A program made the translations under genes and the position numbers. DNA of 64,000 bases from Engelhardtia mirabilis. Its GTDB lineage: Bacteria; Planctomycetota; UBA1135; GCA-002686595. The stretch spans positions 5,146,001 to 5,210,000 of the forward strand of contig NZ_CP036287.1 in assembly GCF_007748095.1 (NCBI RefSeq). Reading direction: 5' to 3'. How positions within the stretch are numbered: position 1 is the stretch's first letter; the number at the start of each line of letters is the position of its first letter. The notes under the pieces are model-generated. The model did no database searches. It worked only from the letters and a program-made list of their open reading frames with translations, and was not told where the DNA came from. Below are positions 1-8,424 of the stretch, piece after piece.

Positions 1-853
1 GCTGCGCGGCGATGGAGCCGGGCGTCACGGAGAGGATCTCGACCCCGCTCCAAGTGCCCGTACGCGGATCCCGGTAGGGCCGGTGGCGAACCTCGTTGGA
101 CAGGATCTCGAGGTAGTTCTCGTTGATCGCCACGAGGTCCTCGTCGCCGAAGACGAAGTTGTTCGGGCTGCGCTCGATCGTGCGCTGGGGACGCGTGGGA
201 ACGAAGCCCTCGCGCGCCGCGGGAATGAACTCGCGCACCGGCATCATCGCGCCGTCCTCGCCGACCTCGACGATCAAGTCGCCGTCGCTGGCCCGGGCCG
301 GGCGCGCGGTCTGCGGCTCCTCGTCGTCGTCCTCGGACACGCGGCGGAAGACCACCCCCTCCTCGGTCATGGAGTCGACGATCCAGCCGTTCTGGGGCGA
401 GGGCAGGGTGTCGCCGATGTAGAGGTTGACCGGCTCCTTGAAGCGCGAGGTCAGGGCCGCCAGCTTGTACTTGACCAGGGCCACCGAGTGCTGGGGCGCG
501 GTGGTGTCCACCTGCAGGTAGAGCACCTTGAGGATGTCGGCGATGGGCGTCGCCTTGACCTTGGCCGGGGTGCCGGGGTCGACCGGCTTGTCGACCACTA
601 CCGGCGGCGGCTCTTTGCCGGTCCACTCGAGGGCGAAGAAGTTGGCCTCGACCCGCTCGTAGGGATAGATGTCCTGCTTGGGCGGCTCCGGACGCGGGAT
701 GTCGTCCAAAAGGTCCTGCTGCATCTGCCGCGTGACCTGGGCAGTCAACTTCTCCCCTTCGGTCTGCGTCCAGTCGTACAGGGTGTAGCCCAGGGTCCCC
801 AGGGCGCCGAGGTTGGCGACCCAGAGCACGGCTTTGACGGTCGAGATGCTCAT
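1..853 (-). CDS. GspC/PilP-like inner-membrane secretion protein (partial, C-terminus off the left edge)
   Basis: The frame opens with ATG at 853 and runs off the window without a stop, giving 284 visible residues. A single membrane segment at about residues 6-24 follows a very short cytoplasmic tail. A proline- and glutamate-rich linker comes next, then a beta-rich part at about 95-140. The visible end (SGVEILSVTPGSIA) looks like the start of a PDZ domain. One N-terminal anchor, a periplasmic domain and a C-terminal PDZ is the plan of GspC of type II secretion, which links the inner-membrane platform to the secretin. It lies downstream of the pilT-like gene and a few genes from pilMNOQ, which supports a secretion or pilus role. 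The family call is from architecture only. Confidence 0.55.
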   Translation of the reverse strand, partial: MSISTVKAVLWVANLGALGTLGYTLYDWTQTEGEKLTAQVTRQMQQDLLDDIPRPEPPKQDIYPYERVEANFFALEWTGKEPPPVVVDKPVDPGTPAKVKATPIADILKVLYLQVDTTAPQHSVALVKYKLAALTSRFKEPVNLYIGDTLPSPQNGWIVDSMTEEGVVFRRVSEDDDEEPQTARPARASDGDLIVEVGEDGAMMPVREFIPAAREGFVPTRPQRTIERSPNNFVFGDEDLVAINENYLEILSNEVRHRPYRDPRTGTWSGVEILSVTPGSIAAQ

Positions 854-1160
854 GATTGATCGTGGGCGAGCGGCGCGCGCGCCCCTTCGCTGGGGGGGCG
901 ATGCTAACCGTCCGGATGGTGTTCTTGCACTCCCGGGCCCCGCGAGGGGGTCTGGCGGGGGCCGACCGACCTCATCGAGCAACCTCGGCGTGGACCTCGA
1001 GGGGAGCCGGCAAGGGCCTGAACGGGTCTACGACCGCGGCGCCGCCGTCTTCCCGCGAGCCAGGCCGAACGGCTGCGCGGGACACCGGGCGAGTTCGCCC
1101 GGCGCCCCGCGCCACCCCCCTGCCTGCCCGGTCGGGCCTCGCCATCGGCCCCGCGCCGGC
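854..1160. other. Gap between the pilT-like and gspC-like genes
   Basis: About 300 bases without a convincing gene. The clearest structure is a near-perfect GC-rich hairpin at 1085-1102 (stem CCGGGCG), about 60 nt past the pilT-like stop on the minus strand. It could stop or pause that transcript but has no U-tract. I see no consensus promoter. Confidence 0.4.
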
Positions 1161-2789
1161 TCAGTGTTGGCGGCGCCTTCCGGGCTCCATGTCCAGGTCC
1201 GTGTTGCTCTCCAGGCGCAGGTGGCTCTTGCCCTCGCTCTGCTCCTGGGCCTGGCGGCCGCGGCCGCCGGCGGTGGTGAAGCCACGCAGGGCCAGGAGCA
1301 GCTCGTCCGGACGGTCGCTGGCGGCCAAGGCCGTCTCGAGCTCGATCAGGCCGGCCTCCACGAGCTGGCGCAGGGACTGGTTGAAGGAGATCAGACCCTT
1401 CCCGTCGCCGGACTCGATGACCTTGCCGAGTTCGGCTGTGCGGCCCTCGCCCAGCAGCTCGCGCACCCGCGGGGTGGACGTCATCAGCTCCAGGGCCGGA
1501 ACCATCCCCGTGCCCTCGCGGCGCGGCACCAGGCGCTGGCTGAGCACCGCCGCCAGGTTGTCGGCCAGGCGCGAGCGGATCTGCGTGTGCTGCTCGCTGG
1601 GGAAGAAGCTGATGATCCGATCGACCGTCTGGGCCGCGTTGACCGTGTGCAGGGTCGACATCACCAGGTGACCGGTCTCGGTCGCGTCGAGGGCCGCCTG
1701 GACCGTCTCGGCATCCCGCATCTCGCCGATCAGGATCACGTCCGGGCTCTGGCGCAGGGCGTGGCGCAGACCCTCCGAGAAGGTCGACACGTCGGTGCCG
1801 ATCTCGCGCTGGCTGATCACGCAGCGGTCCTCGCGGAAGATCAGCTCGACCGGATCCTCGAGCGTGATGATGTGCCGCTCGGCGGTGGTGTTCATGTGCT
1901 GGATCACCGCCGAGAGGGTGGTCGACTTGCCCGAACCGGCGACGCCGGTGACGAGCACGATCCCGCGCCGACGCTTGGCCAGCTTCTGCAGCTCGCCGGT
2001 GGGCAGGCAGAGGGTCTCGAGCCTGGGCGGCGTGTCGGCCACGCGGCGCAGGACCAGGGCCGGGTCCCCCATCTGGCGGTAGGCGTTGAGGCGGAAGCGC
2101 CCCAGCCCGTCGAGCTGCAGGGCCACGTCGGCGGAGCCCTGGTTGCGCCACTGGACCATGCGGTCCTCGCCGATGATGCCGGTCATCACCTCGGCCAGGG
2201 GTCCCGCCGCAGGCACGCGCCCGGGCAGGAAGATGATCCGGCCGTCGACGCGGCACGAGGGCCGTCCGCCGGCGCGCAGGATCAGGTCGCTGGCCTCGAC
2301 CTTGACCATCTCCGCCAGCCAGGCTTCGAGCTGGTGGCGCGGCGAGAGTCCGGTCTCGGCCAGGGTGTGGAGGTCGGGACCGGGAAGGTCGGTGCGACGG
2401 CGCCCGGAACGACCCGAGTGGTCGCCGACGCGCCGCTCACCGCTGCCGAGGGCATCGAGGGCGGCCACCGCGTCGCTGTCGGCGGGCTCGAGCGGCTGCG
2501 GCGCCGCCGACTGCTCCTCGGGCACCGGCGCGGAGTCCTCAGCGGGAGCGACCTCGGATGGGTCGACCCCCATGTTGCTCCTGGGCGGACCCAGGGGAGC
2601 GCCAGGAGCGTGGCCGCGCGGAAGCGGCGCCTGGGGACCTGGGTGAGCTGCCGGCGCCTGCCCAGGCTGGGGATCGAGCGCCTCCAACTCCAGTGCCGGG
2701 GGCCCCGGCTCCGCGGGCGGGGTGTCCAGGTCGAACTCGAGGGGCTCGCCCCCGAGGGGGCCGTCGGGCTGATGGTCGTGGGTGGTCAC
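1161..2789 (-). CDS. pilT: PilT/PilU-family twitching/retraction ATPase
   Basis: This is a hexameric cytoplasmic ATPase of the PilT/PilU/GspE superfamily that powers pilus retraction. The start is GTG at 2789 with AGGAG about 8 nt upstream. Residues 1-150 are a proline/alanine-rich, probably disordered extension not usual in PilT. The PilT fold follows: Walker A GVAGSGKST at about 281-289, an Asp box (ITLEDPVE) near 307-314, Walker B (DVILIGEMRD) near 350-359, and a His box (TGHLVMSTLHT) near 371-381. The protein is 542 aa against about 345 for E. coli-type PilT; the excess is mostly the N-terminal extension, with a small charged tail. PilT versus PilU cannot be settled by eye. No GspE-type Zn-binding CxxC motif is visible. 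Confidence 0.9.
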   Translation of the reverse strand: MTTHDHQPDGPLGGEPLEFDLDTPPAEPGPPALELEALDPQPGQAPAAHPGPQAPLPRGHAPGAPLGPPRSNMGVDPSEVAPAEDSAPVPEEQSAAPQPLEPADSDAVAALDALGSGERRVGDHSGRSGRRRTDLPGPDLHTLAETGLSPRHQLEAWLAEMVKVEASDLILRAGGRPSCRVDGRIIFLPGRVPAAGPLAEVMTGIIGEDRMVQWRNQGSADVALQLDGLGRFRLNAYRQMGDPALVLRRVADTPPRLETLCLPTGELQKLAKRRRGIVLVTGVAGSGKSTTLSAVIQHMNTTAERHIITLEDPVELIFREDRCVISQREIGTDVSTFSEGLRHALRQSPDVILIGEMRDAETVQAALDATETGHLVMSTLHTVNAAQTVDRIISFFPSEQHTQIRSRLADNLAAVLSQRLVPRREGTGMVPALELMTSTPRVRELLGEGRTAELGKVIESGDGKGLISFNQSLRQLVEAGLIELETALAASDRPDELLLALRGFTTAGGRGRQAQEQSEGKSHLRLESNTDLDMEPGRRRQH

Positions 2790-2901
2790 GGATGCTTCTC
2801 CTGGGTCGGTCGTCCACGGGGCGTGGACAGACCCTGCGGCTGACTTCGGGCCGCGCGGAGAGCAGGCTTGAGCGGATCCGGACTCGCTCGAAGAGGATGG
2901 C

Positions 2902-3903
2902 CTAGAAGACCTCCTGGGTCCCCCTGACCCGCTCCCTGGCCGCCAGCAGGAGTTCCTCGACGCCCCTGCCGGTGGAGGCCGAGAGGCGCCAAACGGGACG
3001 GCCGATGCTGGCCTCGAGGGCCGCGGCGCGCTCTTCGGACTCGTCGCTCTCGACCTTGGTCGCGACGATCAGGCGCTCGCGCCCGGCGAGCTCCGGCGAG
3101 TACTGCTGGAGCTCGGACTCGATCGTCCGCAGCGCCGTCTCGGGCTCTTCGGAAGCCGACTCGGACACGTCGACCAGGTGCAAGAGCACCTGGCAGCGCT
3201 CCACGTGACGCAGGAACTGGTGCCCGAGGCCGTGGCCCTCGGCCGCGCCCTCGATCAGTCCGGGCAGGTCAGCCACGACCAGGGTGTCGAAGTCCCCCAC
3301 GGCGGCGATGCCGACCTGGGGCTGGAGGGTCGTGAAGGGATAGTCCGCGATCTTTGGCGTGGCGCGGCTAATCGCCGAGAGGAAGGTCGACTTGCCCGCG
3401 TTGGGCAGGCCCACGAGACCGACCTCGGCCACCAGCTTCAACTCGAGGGTCACCCGGCGCACCTCCCCCGGTCGGCCCTCCTCGTAGCGACGCGGTGTCT
3501 GGTGCGTCGGCGTGGCGAAGGCGGTGTTGCCGCGCCCGCCCTTGCCGCCCCGGGCCAGGACCAGCCTCTGGCCGTCCTGGTCGAGGTCACGCAGCAGGTT
3601 GCCGTGCTCGGCATCGCGGATCTGGGTGCCGACCGGGACCTCGATCACCAGGTCGGCACCGCCGCGACCGGTGCTCAGGCGAGAGCCGCCCGGCTGCCCG
3701 TTCTTGGCGGCGTGCTTGGGCTGACGGGAGAGCTTGAGCAGCGAGTTGATCGAAGAGTCCGCGACCAGGATCACGCTGCCGCCATCGCCGCCGTCGCCGC
3801 CGTCCGGCCCGCCCTTAGGGACGTACTTCTCGCGCCGGAAGGAACAGAGGCCGTCGCCTCCGCGCCCGGCTGTGACCGTGATCTCACACTCGTCGCGGAA
3901 CAT
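2902..3903 (-). CDS. obg: Obg/CgtA family GTPase
   Basis: This is an essential 50S-assembly and stress-response GTPase. I take ATG at 3903 (MFRDECEITV) because Obg proteins normally start MFxDxxxI; an in-frame TTG at 3936 adds 11 uncharacteristic residues. The glycine-rich Obg fold covers residues 1-155 (PKGGPDGGDGGDGG, GGKGGRGN). The G domain follows with G1 GLPNAGKST, switch I YPFTTLQPQVG, G3 DLPGLIEGA, a G4-like ATKVES and G5 SAST. The G4 NKxD motif reads TKVE here, so its usual Asn and Asp are absent. It follows rplU-rpmA, the very common rplU-rpmA-obg order, but a terminator-like hairpin lies between rpmA and obg. There is no extended acidic C-terminal tail. Confidence 0.96.
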   Translation of the reverse strand: MFRDECEITVTAGRGGDGLCSFRREKYVPKGGPDGGDGGDGGSVILVADSSINSLLKLSRQPKHAAKNGQPGGSRLSTGRGGADLVIEVPVGTQIRDAEHGNLLRDLDQDGQRLVLARGGKGGRGNTAFATPTHQTPRRYEEGRPGEVRRVTLELKLVAEVGLVGLPNAGKSTFLSAISRATPKIADYPFTTLQPQVGIAAVGDFDTLVVADLPGLIEGAAEGHGLGHQFLRHVERCQVLLHLVDVSESASEEPETALRTIESELQQYSPELAGRERLIVATKVESDESEERAAALEASIGRPVWRLSASTGRGVEELLLAARERVRGTQEVF

Positions 3904-3936
3904 TGGATGATGGGTCGGGGTCGTCCGTGCACGCAA

Positions 3937-3967
3937 ACAGCCCGCCGGGTGGTCCCCGTCGGGCTGT
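3937..3967 (-). terminator. Hairpin between rpmA and obg
   Basis: An 8-bp stem (ACAGCCCG/CGGGCTGT) with a partly pairing loop lies about 100 nt after the rpmA stop on the minus strand. It is followed by TTTGCG, a short U-run. It looks like a weak intrinsic terminator or attenuator between rplU-rpmA and obg. Confidence 0.5.
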
Positions 3968-4012
3968 CAGGCAGTCTCTCGGGACCCGTCTTCTCGGAGC
4001 CCGTGTCACGCA

Positions 4013-4056
4013 GGACTAGGCCCCCCCGGACAGGGGACTAGGCCCCCCCGGACAGG
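4013..4056. repeat. Perfect 22-bp tandem duplication after rpmA
   Basis: Two exact head-to-tail copies (4013-4034 and 4035-4056) start GGACTAGG, continue with seven Cs and end GGACAGG. They begin 10 nt beyond the rpmA stop, in the 3' untranslated region on the minus strand. Lack of divergence suggests a recent slippage or duplication. Confidence 0.9.
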
Positions 4057-4066
4057 GTTAGCCGTT

Positions 4067-4315
4067 TCAGGCGGTCATCGGGTCGATGTGCACGCGGCGA
4101 CCGGTTTGGAAGCGCACCGTGCCGGGCACCAGGGCGAACAGGGTGTAGTCCTTGCCCTGCCCGACGTTGTGACCTGCCTTGTAGCGAGTGCCGCACTGAC
4201 GGACGAGGATCGTCCCGGCGGTGACGGTCTGTCCCCCGTAGCGCTTCACACCCCGGAACTGGGGGTTGGAGTCGCGTCCGTTGCGGGTAGAGCCTTGACC
4301 CTTCTTATGTGCCAT
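4067..4315 (-). CDS. rpmA: 50S ribosomal protein bL27
   Basis: The 82-aa protein begins MAHKKGQGSTRNGRDS, the conserved flexible N-terminus of bL27 that reaches the peptidyl-transferase centre. There is no Firmicutes-type cleavable leader. The core GGQTVTAGTILVRQ, GHNVGQGKDYTLFAL and GTVRF segments are all present. It follows rplU by about 25 nt, as in most bacteria. Length is normal. Confidence 0.98.
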   Translation of the reverse strand: MAHKKGQGSTRNGRDSNPQFRGVKRYGGQTVTAGTILVRQCGTRYKAGHNVGQGKDYTLFALVPGTVRFQTGRRVHIDPMTA

Positions 4316-4340
4316 CGTTCTTTTTGGTTCGGGCTGCTGC

Positions 4341-4655
4341 TCAGCCGTTGATGCCGAGGATCTCGACCTGGGTGTAGGTCTGGCGGTGGCCGCGCTTGAC
4401 GCGCACGTTCTTGCGGCGCTTGAAGCGGAAAACGACCAGCTTCTTGCCGCGCGAGTCGCCGATCACCTTGGCGGTGACCGAGGCTCCGTCGACGGTCGGG
4501 GTGCCGATGCGGGCTCCGCCCTCGCCTCCGACGAGCAGCACCTTGTCGAAGGTGATCTCGGATCCGGGCTCGGCGCTCGACTGCAGGTCGACGTTGACGA
4601 CGTCGCCGACGCGGACGGTCGACTGGCGACCTCGATCGGAGATGACTGCGTACAC
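4341..4655 (-). CDS. rplU: 50S ribosomal protein bL21
   Basis: The 104-aa protein binds 23S rRNA. I place the start at GTG 4655 because the product then begins (M)YAVISDRGRQ, matching the canonical MYAVI(K)xGGKQ opening. The frame stays open more than 550 bases further upstream, but that part has no family similarity and contains no better start. The C-terminal KVVVFRFKRRKN-type RNA-binding patch and the RQTYTQVEILGI ending are typical. It is first in an rplU-rpmA(-obg) unit. No strong Shine-Dalgarno precedes the GTG. Confidence 0.95.
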   Translation of the reverse strand: MYAVISDRGRQSTVRVGDVVNVDLQSSAEPGSEITFDKVLLVGGEGGARIGTPTVDGASVTAKVIGDSRGKKLVVFRFKRRKNVRVKRGHRQTYTQVEILGING

Positions 4656-5068
4656 GGGTTCGTGGAGGGTTGGATGAACTCGGGGGCCGGCGGCGACGCC
4701 CCATGGTCGGAGCCTCGAGCCGGGTGATCGGATCGGGAGCAGAGGGCCTCCCGAGGTACTGCGTGGACCGGGGTCGAGCTGCGACGGATCGAACTCCGTC
4801 GCGCGGGACCCACGCGCTCGGCGCAGCGGGCCGAGAATCATAGCGACGCTCGGTGGCCCTGGGAAGAGCCTGGGAGTCGGCCCGGACCCGAGCAGTCGCC
4901 GGCCGGGGCCGGTGGAGGTGCGGTCCGGCCGAGGCAGGTCCGCTGGAGGCCGGGCCCGACGACGCTGCGCCTGCCGAGGCAGGCCCGACCCAGCCGCCGT
5001 TCCGAACGGGGCCCCGGCCCCGGCCTCCCCCGCCGGGGGAGGCGCCGAGGCCGGGGTCCGGCGGCGGC
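4656..5068. other. Gap between the RNase E/G gene and rplU
   Basis: About 410 bases without a supported gene. It holds the probable end hairpin of the RNase E/G transcript (5018-5056) and must contain the rplU promoter, but I could not find a convincing -35/-10 pair. The open frame continuing upstream of rplU has arginine/proline-rich composition typical of non-coding GC-rich DNA. Confidence 0.5.
5018..5056 (-). terminator. Strong GC hairpin after the RNase E/G gene
   Basis: The arms CCCCGGCCTC (5018-5027) and GAGGCCGGGG (5047-5056) are exact complements. Further C5/G5 pairing is possible in the loop. It starts 13 nt after the stop codon on the minus strand. No U-tract follows, so termination may need Rho or the hairpin may protect the 3' end. 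Confidence 0.55.
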
Positions 5069-7843
5069 TCAGCGCTTGCGGCGCCCGCCCGGGCGCACTT
5101 CGCGCCCGTCGGCTCGCAGGTAGTGGAAGATCGAGTCCTCGGTCTGGTCGTCGACCGCCCGGAAGATCAGCTCGCGCTTGTGCTTGTCTTCCAGGGCCTC
5201 GAGTTGGGCCCGGTCCTTCTTCTTGAGCCACTCGATCGTGTCGGTGTGGGTCAGAACCTCGATCTTGCTGAAGCCCTTCTGCGTCAGGGCCGAGCCCAGT
5301 CGCCGCAGCAGAGCCTGGGCCCGGGACTGGGCCGTGCGGCGCCGGCCAGTACCGCGGCAGGAGGGGCAGGCGTCGTAGACCAGGTTCGAGAGACCCGGGC
5401 CCAGGCGCTGACGGGTCAGCTCGAGCAGGCCGAACTGGGAGATTCGACCCAACTTGCTGCGCGCGCGGTCCTCGGCGATGGCGTCGCGCAGGGCGCGCTC
5501 CACGTGCCGGCGACTCGCGGGGCGCATCATGTCGATGAAGTCGAGCACCAGGATGCCGCCCATGTCGCGCAGACGGATCTGACGTGCGATCTCGGGCGCC
5601 GCCTCGAGGTTCGTCTTGAGGGCGATGTCCTCGAAGTCGGCCCCGTCGTCGCGGGTCCGGCCCGAGTTGACGTCGATGGCCACCAGGGCCTCGGTCTGGT
5701 CGATCACGATCGAACCACCCGAAGGCAACTCGACGCGGCGCGAGAAGATCTTCTCGAAGTCCTGCTCGATCGAATAGGTGTGGAACAGGGGCCGCGGCCC
5801 GTCGTGGAGCACCACGCGGTCGGTGTGCTCGGGCATGAGCTGCTTGGTGAACTCCACCATGCGATCGAAGACCTCGGGGTCGTCGACCAGGACCTTCTCC
5901 GTTCGCGACGAGAACAGGTCTCGCATGGTGCGGATGGCCACGTCCGACTCCTGATAGAGGGGCGCCGGATTGCGCCCCAGGACCAGCTTCTCGGAGAAGG
6001 TGGTCCAGACCGCCAGCAGGTAGTCCAGGTCGCGACGGATGTCGGACTTGGTCTTGCCGATGCCGGCCGTGCGCACGATCACGCCCATCCCGTCCGGGAT
6101 GTCGAGGGACTGCAGGATGCGCTTCAACCGGCGCCGTTCCTTGTCGTCCTCGATCTTGCGGCTGACGCCTGTGCGCTCGAGCGAGGGCATCAGAACCAGG
6201 TAGCGACCGGGGATCGAGATGTAGGTGGTCAGCGTCGGCCCCTTGTCGCCGATCGCGTCCTTGGTGATCTGACCGACCACCAATTGGCCCTTCTTGAGCA
6301 CCTCGTCCACGGACGGACGCCTACGCATGCGACCGCGACGCCGACCGTCCTGGGCCTTGGCTTTCGACTTGCCCTTGGCCTTCGACTTGCCACCGGAGTC
6401 CTCTCGCTCGGCGTCGTCGCCGTCGAACTCCTCCGGCTTGGGCCCCTTGTCCTCCCAATCCTCGACATCGGTTCGGGCGGCGAGCAGCTTCTCCAGCGCC
6501 CAGTCGTCCTCGCCGTAGCAATCCATCACGTCCGAGACGTGCAGGAAGCCGTTGCGTCCCTGGCCGAAGTCGACGAAGGCGGCCCCGATGGCCGACTCGA
6601 TGTTGACGACTCGACCGCGGTAGATGTCGTTGACGTAGTTCTTGTGCTGGTCGACCGTCATCTGCAGGTCGACGATCTTCTGGCCCTCGACCACGACGAC
6701 GCGCGTCTCCTCGGGGTCGACGGCGTTGACCAGGATCACCTGGTCACGCTTCGGCTCGGGGATCGACGGGGCGTCCTGACGGTCGGACCGGTCCGCCCTG
6801 TCCGCTTTGGTGGCCTTCGAGGTCTTGCCAGCCTTCTTCTTGGCTGCCTTGCCCTTCTTCTTGGAGCGGCCCGATCGCACAGGCTCGACCTCGGGCAGGT
6901 CATCGTCCAATTCGCCGGGGATGACCTCGATCGACACGGCACCGCGCTCATTGGACCGGTCGTCCGAGTCGCCGTCGTCCGCGTCGTCATCAGCAGCCTC
7001 CTCGCCCGAGCGCCCCTTGCGCTTGCGCCGACCGCCGCGGGAGCCCCGGCGGCGGGAGCGCTTGCGAGCGGCCTCGTCGAGGTCGACAGCGGAATCGGCC
7101 GAGTCGCGCTCGCCGTCTTCTTCGTCGTCGTCGTCCAGATCGGACCCGCTCCGAGCGGAACTCCCCCGACCGGCGCCCCCTCGCGAGGGCTCGGAGCGAC
7201 TGGCCCGGTCACCGCCTCGCTCACTTCCGCGGGACGCACGGGTGCCTTCGGATTCGACCTCTTCGTCCTCGTCGTCGGCGTGGGGCTGCGTCTCCGCCGC
7301 CGTCCCAGCGGTGCGGCGTCGGCTGCGCCGGCGCGGACGCTTCTTGCGGGCGGGTGACTCGGACTCGGCTTCGGCCGTAGCCCCCACATCGCCGCTCGAG
7401 GCCCTTGCCTCGTCCGACTCGCGCTCGGCGCCCGCGCTGCGACTGCGGCGCTTGCGGCGCCTGGCTGGAGTGCGGTGCCCCCCGTCGTCGTCGGCCACTA
7501 CGGTGCGCTCACGAACTGCCGGCTCGTCGTCCGGGGCCTCCCGCCGCGCCTCAGGGCGCCGCCCGTCGGAGCGATCGCCGCTCGAATGCTCGCCCTCGGG
7601 CGAGGTCGCCTCCGAACTGCGGTCGCTGCGACCCAGGGTTCGCCGGCGGCGGGGCCTGCGGCGACGGGCGCGTCCTGCGCCGTCTTCGTCGCTCCGCCCT
7701 TCGGTGTCGCGTCCCTCGATGGGACGGTCGGTGGCGGAGTCGCCCCTCGCTTCGCGAGGGGCAGCCGATTCTCGGGGCGCGCTGTCGTGCGCTGCCGCCG
7801 GTCCCGGGATCTCGAAGTCACCCGGGTTGGGCTGGTCGGTCAT
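5069..7843 (-). CDS. rng: Ribonuclease E/G family protein
   Basis: This endoribonuclease of the RNase E/G family acts in rRNA maturation and mRNA decay. The protein is 924 aa. Residues 1-370 form a highly charged, probably disordered arm (Arg-rich blocks alternating with Asp/Glu/Ser). An S1 domain begins near 415 (NYVNDIYRGRVVNIESAIGA), but a Lys/Arg/Glu-rich insert of about 65 residues (about 460-525) splits it before the DEVLKKGQLVVGQ strand. The catalytic domain keeps both metal-binding Asp motifs (AIDVNSGR, D724; LDFIDM, D768) and the zinc-link CPSC (C826, C829). RNase E normally carries its disordered arm at the C-terminus; here it is N-terminal, so rne versus rng naming is ambiguous. 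It lies between the pilQ block and rplU. Confidence 0.95.
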   Translation of the reverse strand: MTDQPNPGDFEIPGPAAAHDSAPRESAAPREARGDSATDRPIEGRDTEGRSDEDGAGRARRRRPRRRRTLGRSDRSSEATSPEGEHSSGDRSDGRRPEARREAPDDEPAVRERTVVADDDGGHRTPARRRKRRSRSAGAERESDEARASSGDVGATAEAESESPARKKRPRRRSRRRTAGTAAETQPHADDEDEEVESEGTRASRGSERGGDRASRSEPSRGGAGRGSSARSGSDLDDDDEEDGERDSADSAVDLDEAARKRSRRRGSRGGRRKRKGRSGEEAADDDADDGDSDDRSNERGAVSIEVIPGELDDDLPEVEPVRSGRSKKKGKAAKKKAGKTSKATKADRADRSDRQDAPSIPEPKRDQVILVNAVDPEETRVVVVEGQKIVDLQMTVDQHKNYVNDIYRGRVVNIESAIGAAFVDFGQGRNGFLHVSDVMDCYGEDDWALEKLLAARTDVEDWEDKGPKPEEFDGDDAEREDSGGKSKAKGKSKAKAQDGRRRGRMRRRPSVDEVLKKGQLVVGQITKDAIGDKGPTLTTYISIPGRYLVLMPSLERTGVSRKIEDDKERRRLKRILQSLDIPDGMGVIVRTAGIGKTKSDIRRDLDYLLAVWTTFSEKLVLGRNPAPLYQESDVAIRTMRDLFSSRTEKVLVDDPEVFDRMVEFTKQLMPEHTDRVVLHDGPRPLFHTYSIEQDFEKIFSRRVELPSGGSIVIDQTEALVAIDVNSGRTRDDGADFEDIALKTNLEAAPEIARQIRLRDMGGILVLDFIDMMRPASRRHVERALRDAIAEDRARSKLGRISQFGLLELTRQRLGPGLSNLVYDACPSCRGTGRRRTAQSRAQALLRRLGSALTQKGFSKIEVLTHTDTIEWLKKKDRAQLEALEDKHKRELIFRAVDDQTEDSIFHYLRADGREVRPGGRRKR

Positions 7844-8424
7844 GGATTGTTCTTTTCAGTGCGCGTCGGGCAAGTCCGACGCGGCGCGGCGGCGGCTCGC
7901 GGTCGGAAGTCTTCCGACCCGTACGCGCCTGCGCGTGTGCTGGTCAGCGCGGATCTGGCCGCGCGGGATTGGATCCTGGCGAATCGATCGCAAGGAGGAT
8001 GAGACGTGACCGCCTCGTGGCGCCGCGGCCGGCCGAGCGGGGCTGCAGGGAACCCGATGGGTCCGCGCGGCCGCCGTCGTACCCGACAACGCCGTCCCGG
8101 GGCGTCGCGCCCTCGCTGCGGCGGCTGGCGGGGTCCCCAGAAAGGACTGCCCCCCCTCGCACGTCGCGTGCGGGTCGCGCTCGAGTCCGGTGCCCGAGCA
8201 CCCACCTAGGGCACCAGGACGGGCCTGACTCGGGTGGCATGGTCGCTGAATCGACGGTCGAAAGCGAACGCGAGAGGACAAATCGACCGCGATCGGAGCC
8301 GGCCGGGGCACTTCCCGTCGATCGGACCCCCGTCCCCCCCCCTTCCCCCGAACGCAGGGCGGGCGCCCCGCCCCCCGTTCCCGGGGGGGCGGAGCGCCCG
8401 TTCACGCTGACCCTGGAGGTCGCC
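7844..8424. other. Gap between pilQ and the RNase E/G gene
   Basis: About 580 bases with no convincing gene. The 3' end of the pil operon is marked by a large GC hairpin (8361-8399), next to a run of nine Cs at about 8333-8341. The rest is presumably the leader and promoter of the RNase E/G gene, which is often autoregulated through its 5' UTR, but I see no recognisable regulatory fold or -35/-10 pair. Confidence 0.45.
8361..8399 (-). terminator. Hairpin after pilQ
   Basis: The arms GGGCGCCCCGCCCCCCG and CGGGGGGGCGGAGCGCCC pair over about 17 bp around a TTCC loop with one bulged A. It lies about 25 nt beyond the pilQ stop on the minus strand. It is a likely transcript end for pilMNOQ, without a U-tract. 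Confidence 0.6.

Noticed and set aside
4656..5231. Upstream extension of the rplU reading frame
   Set aside because: The frame is open but lacks similarity, is Pro/Arg/Ala-rich and overlaps the end of the RNase E/G gene. bL21 begins at GTG 4655.
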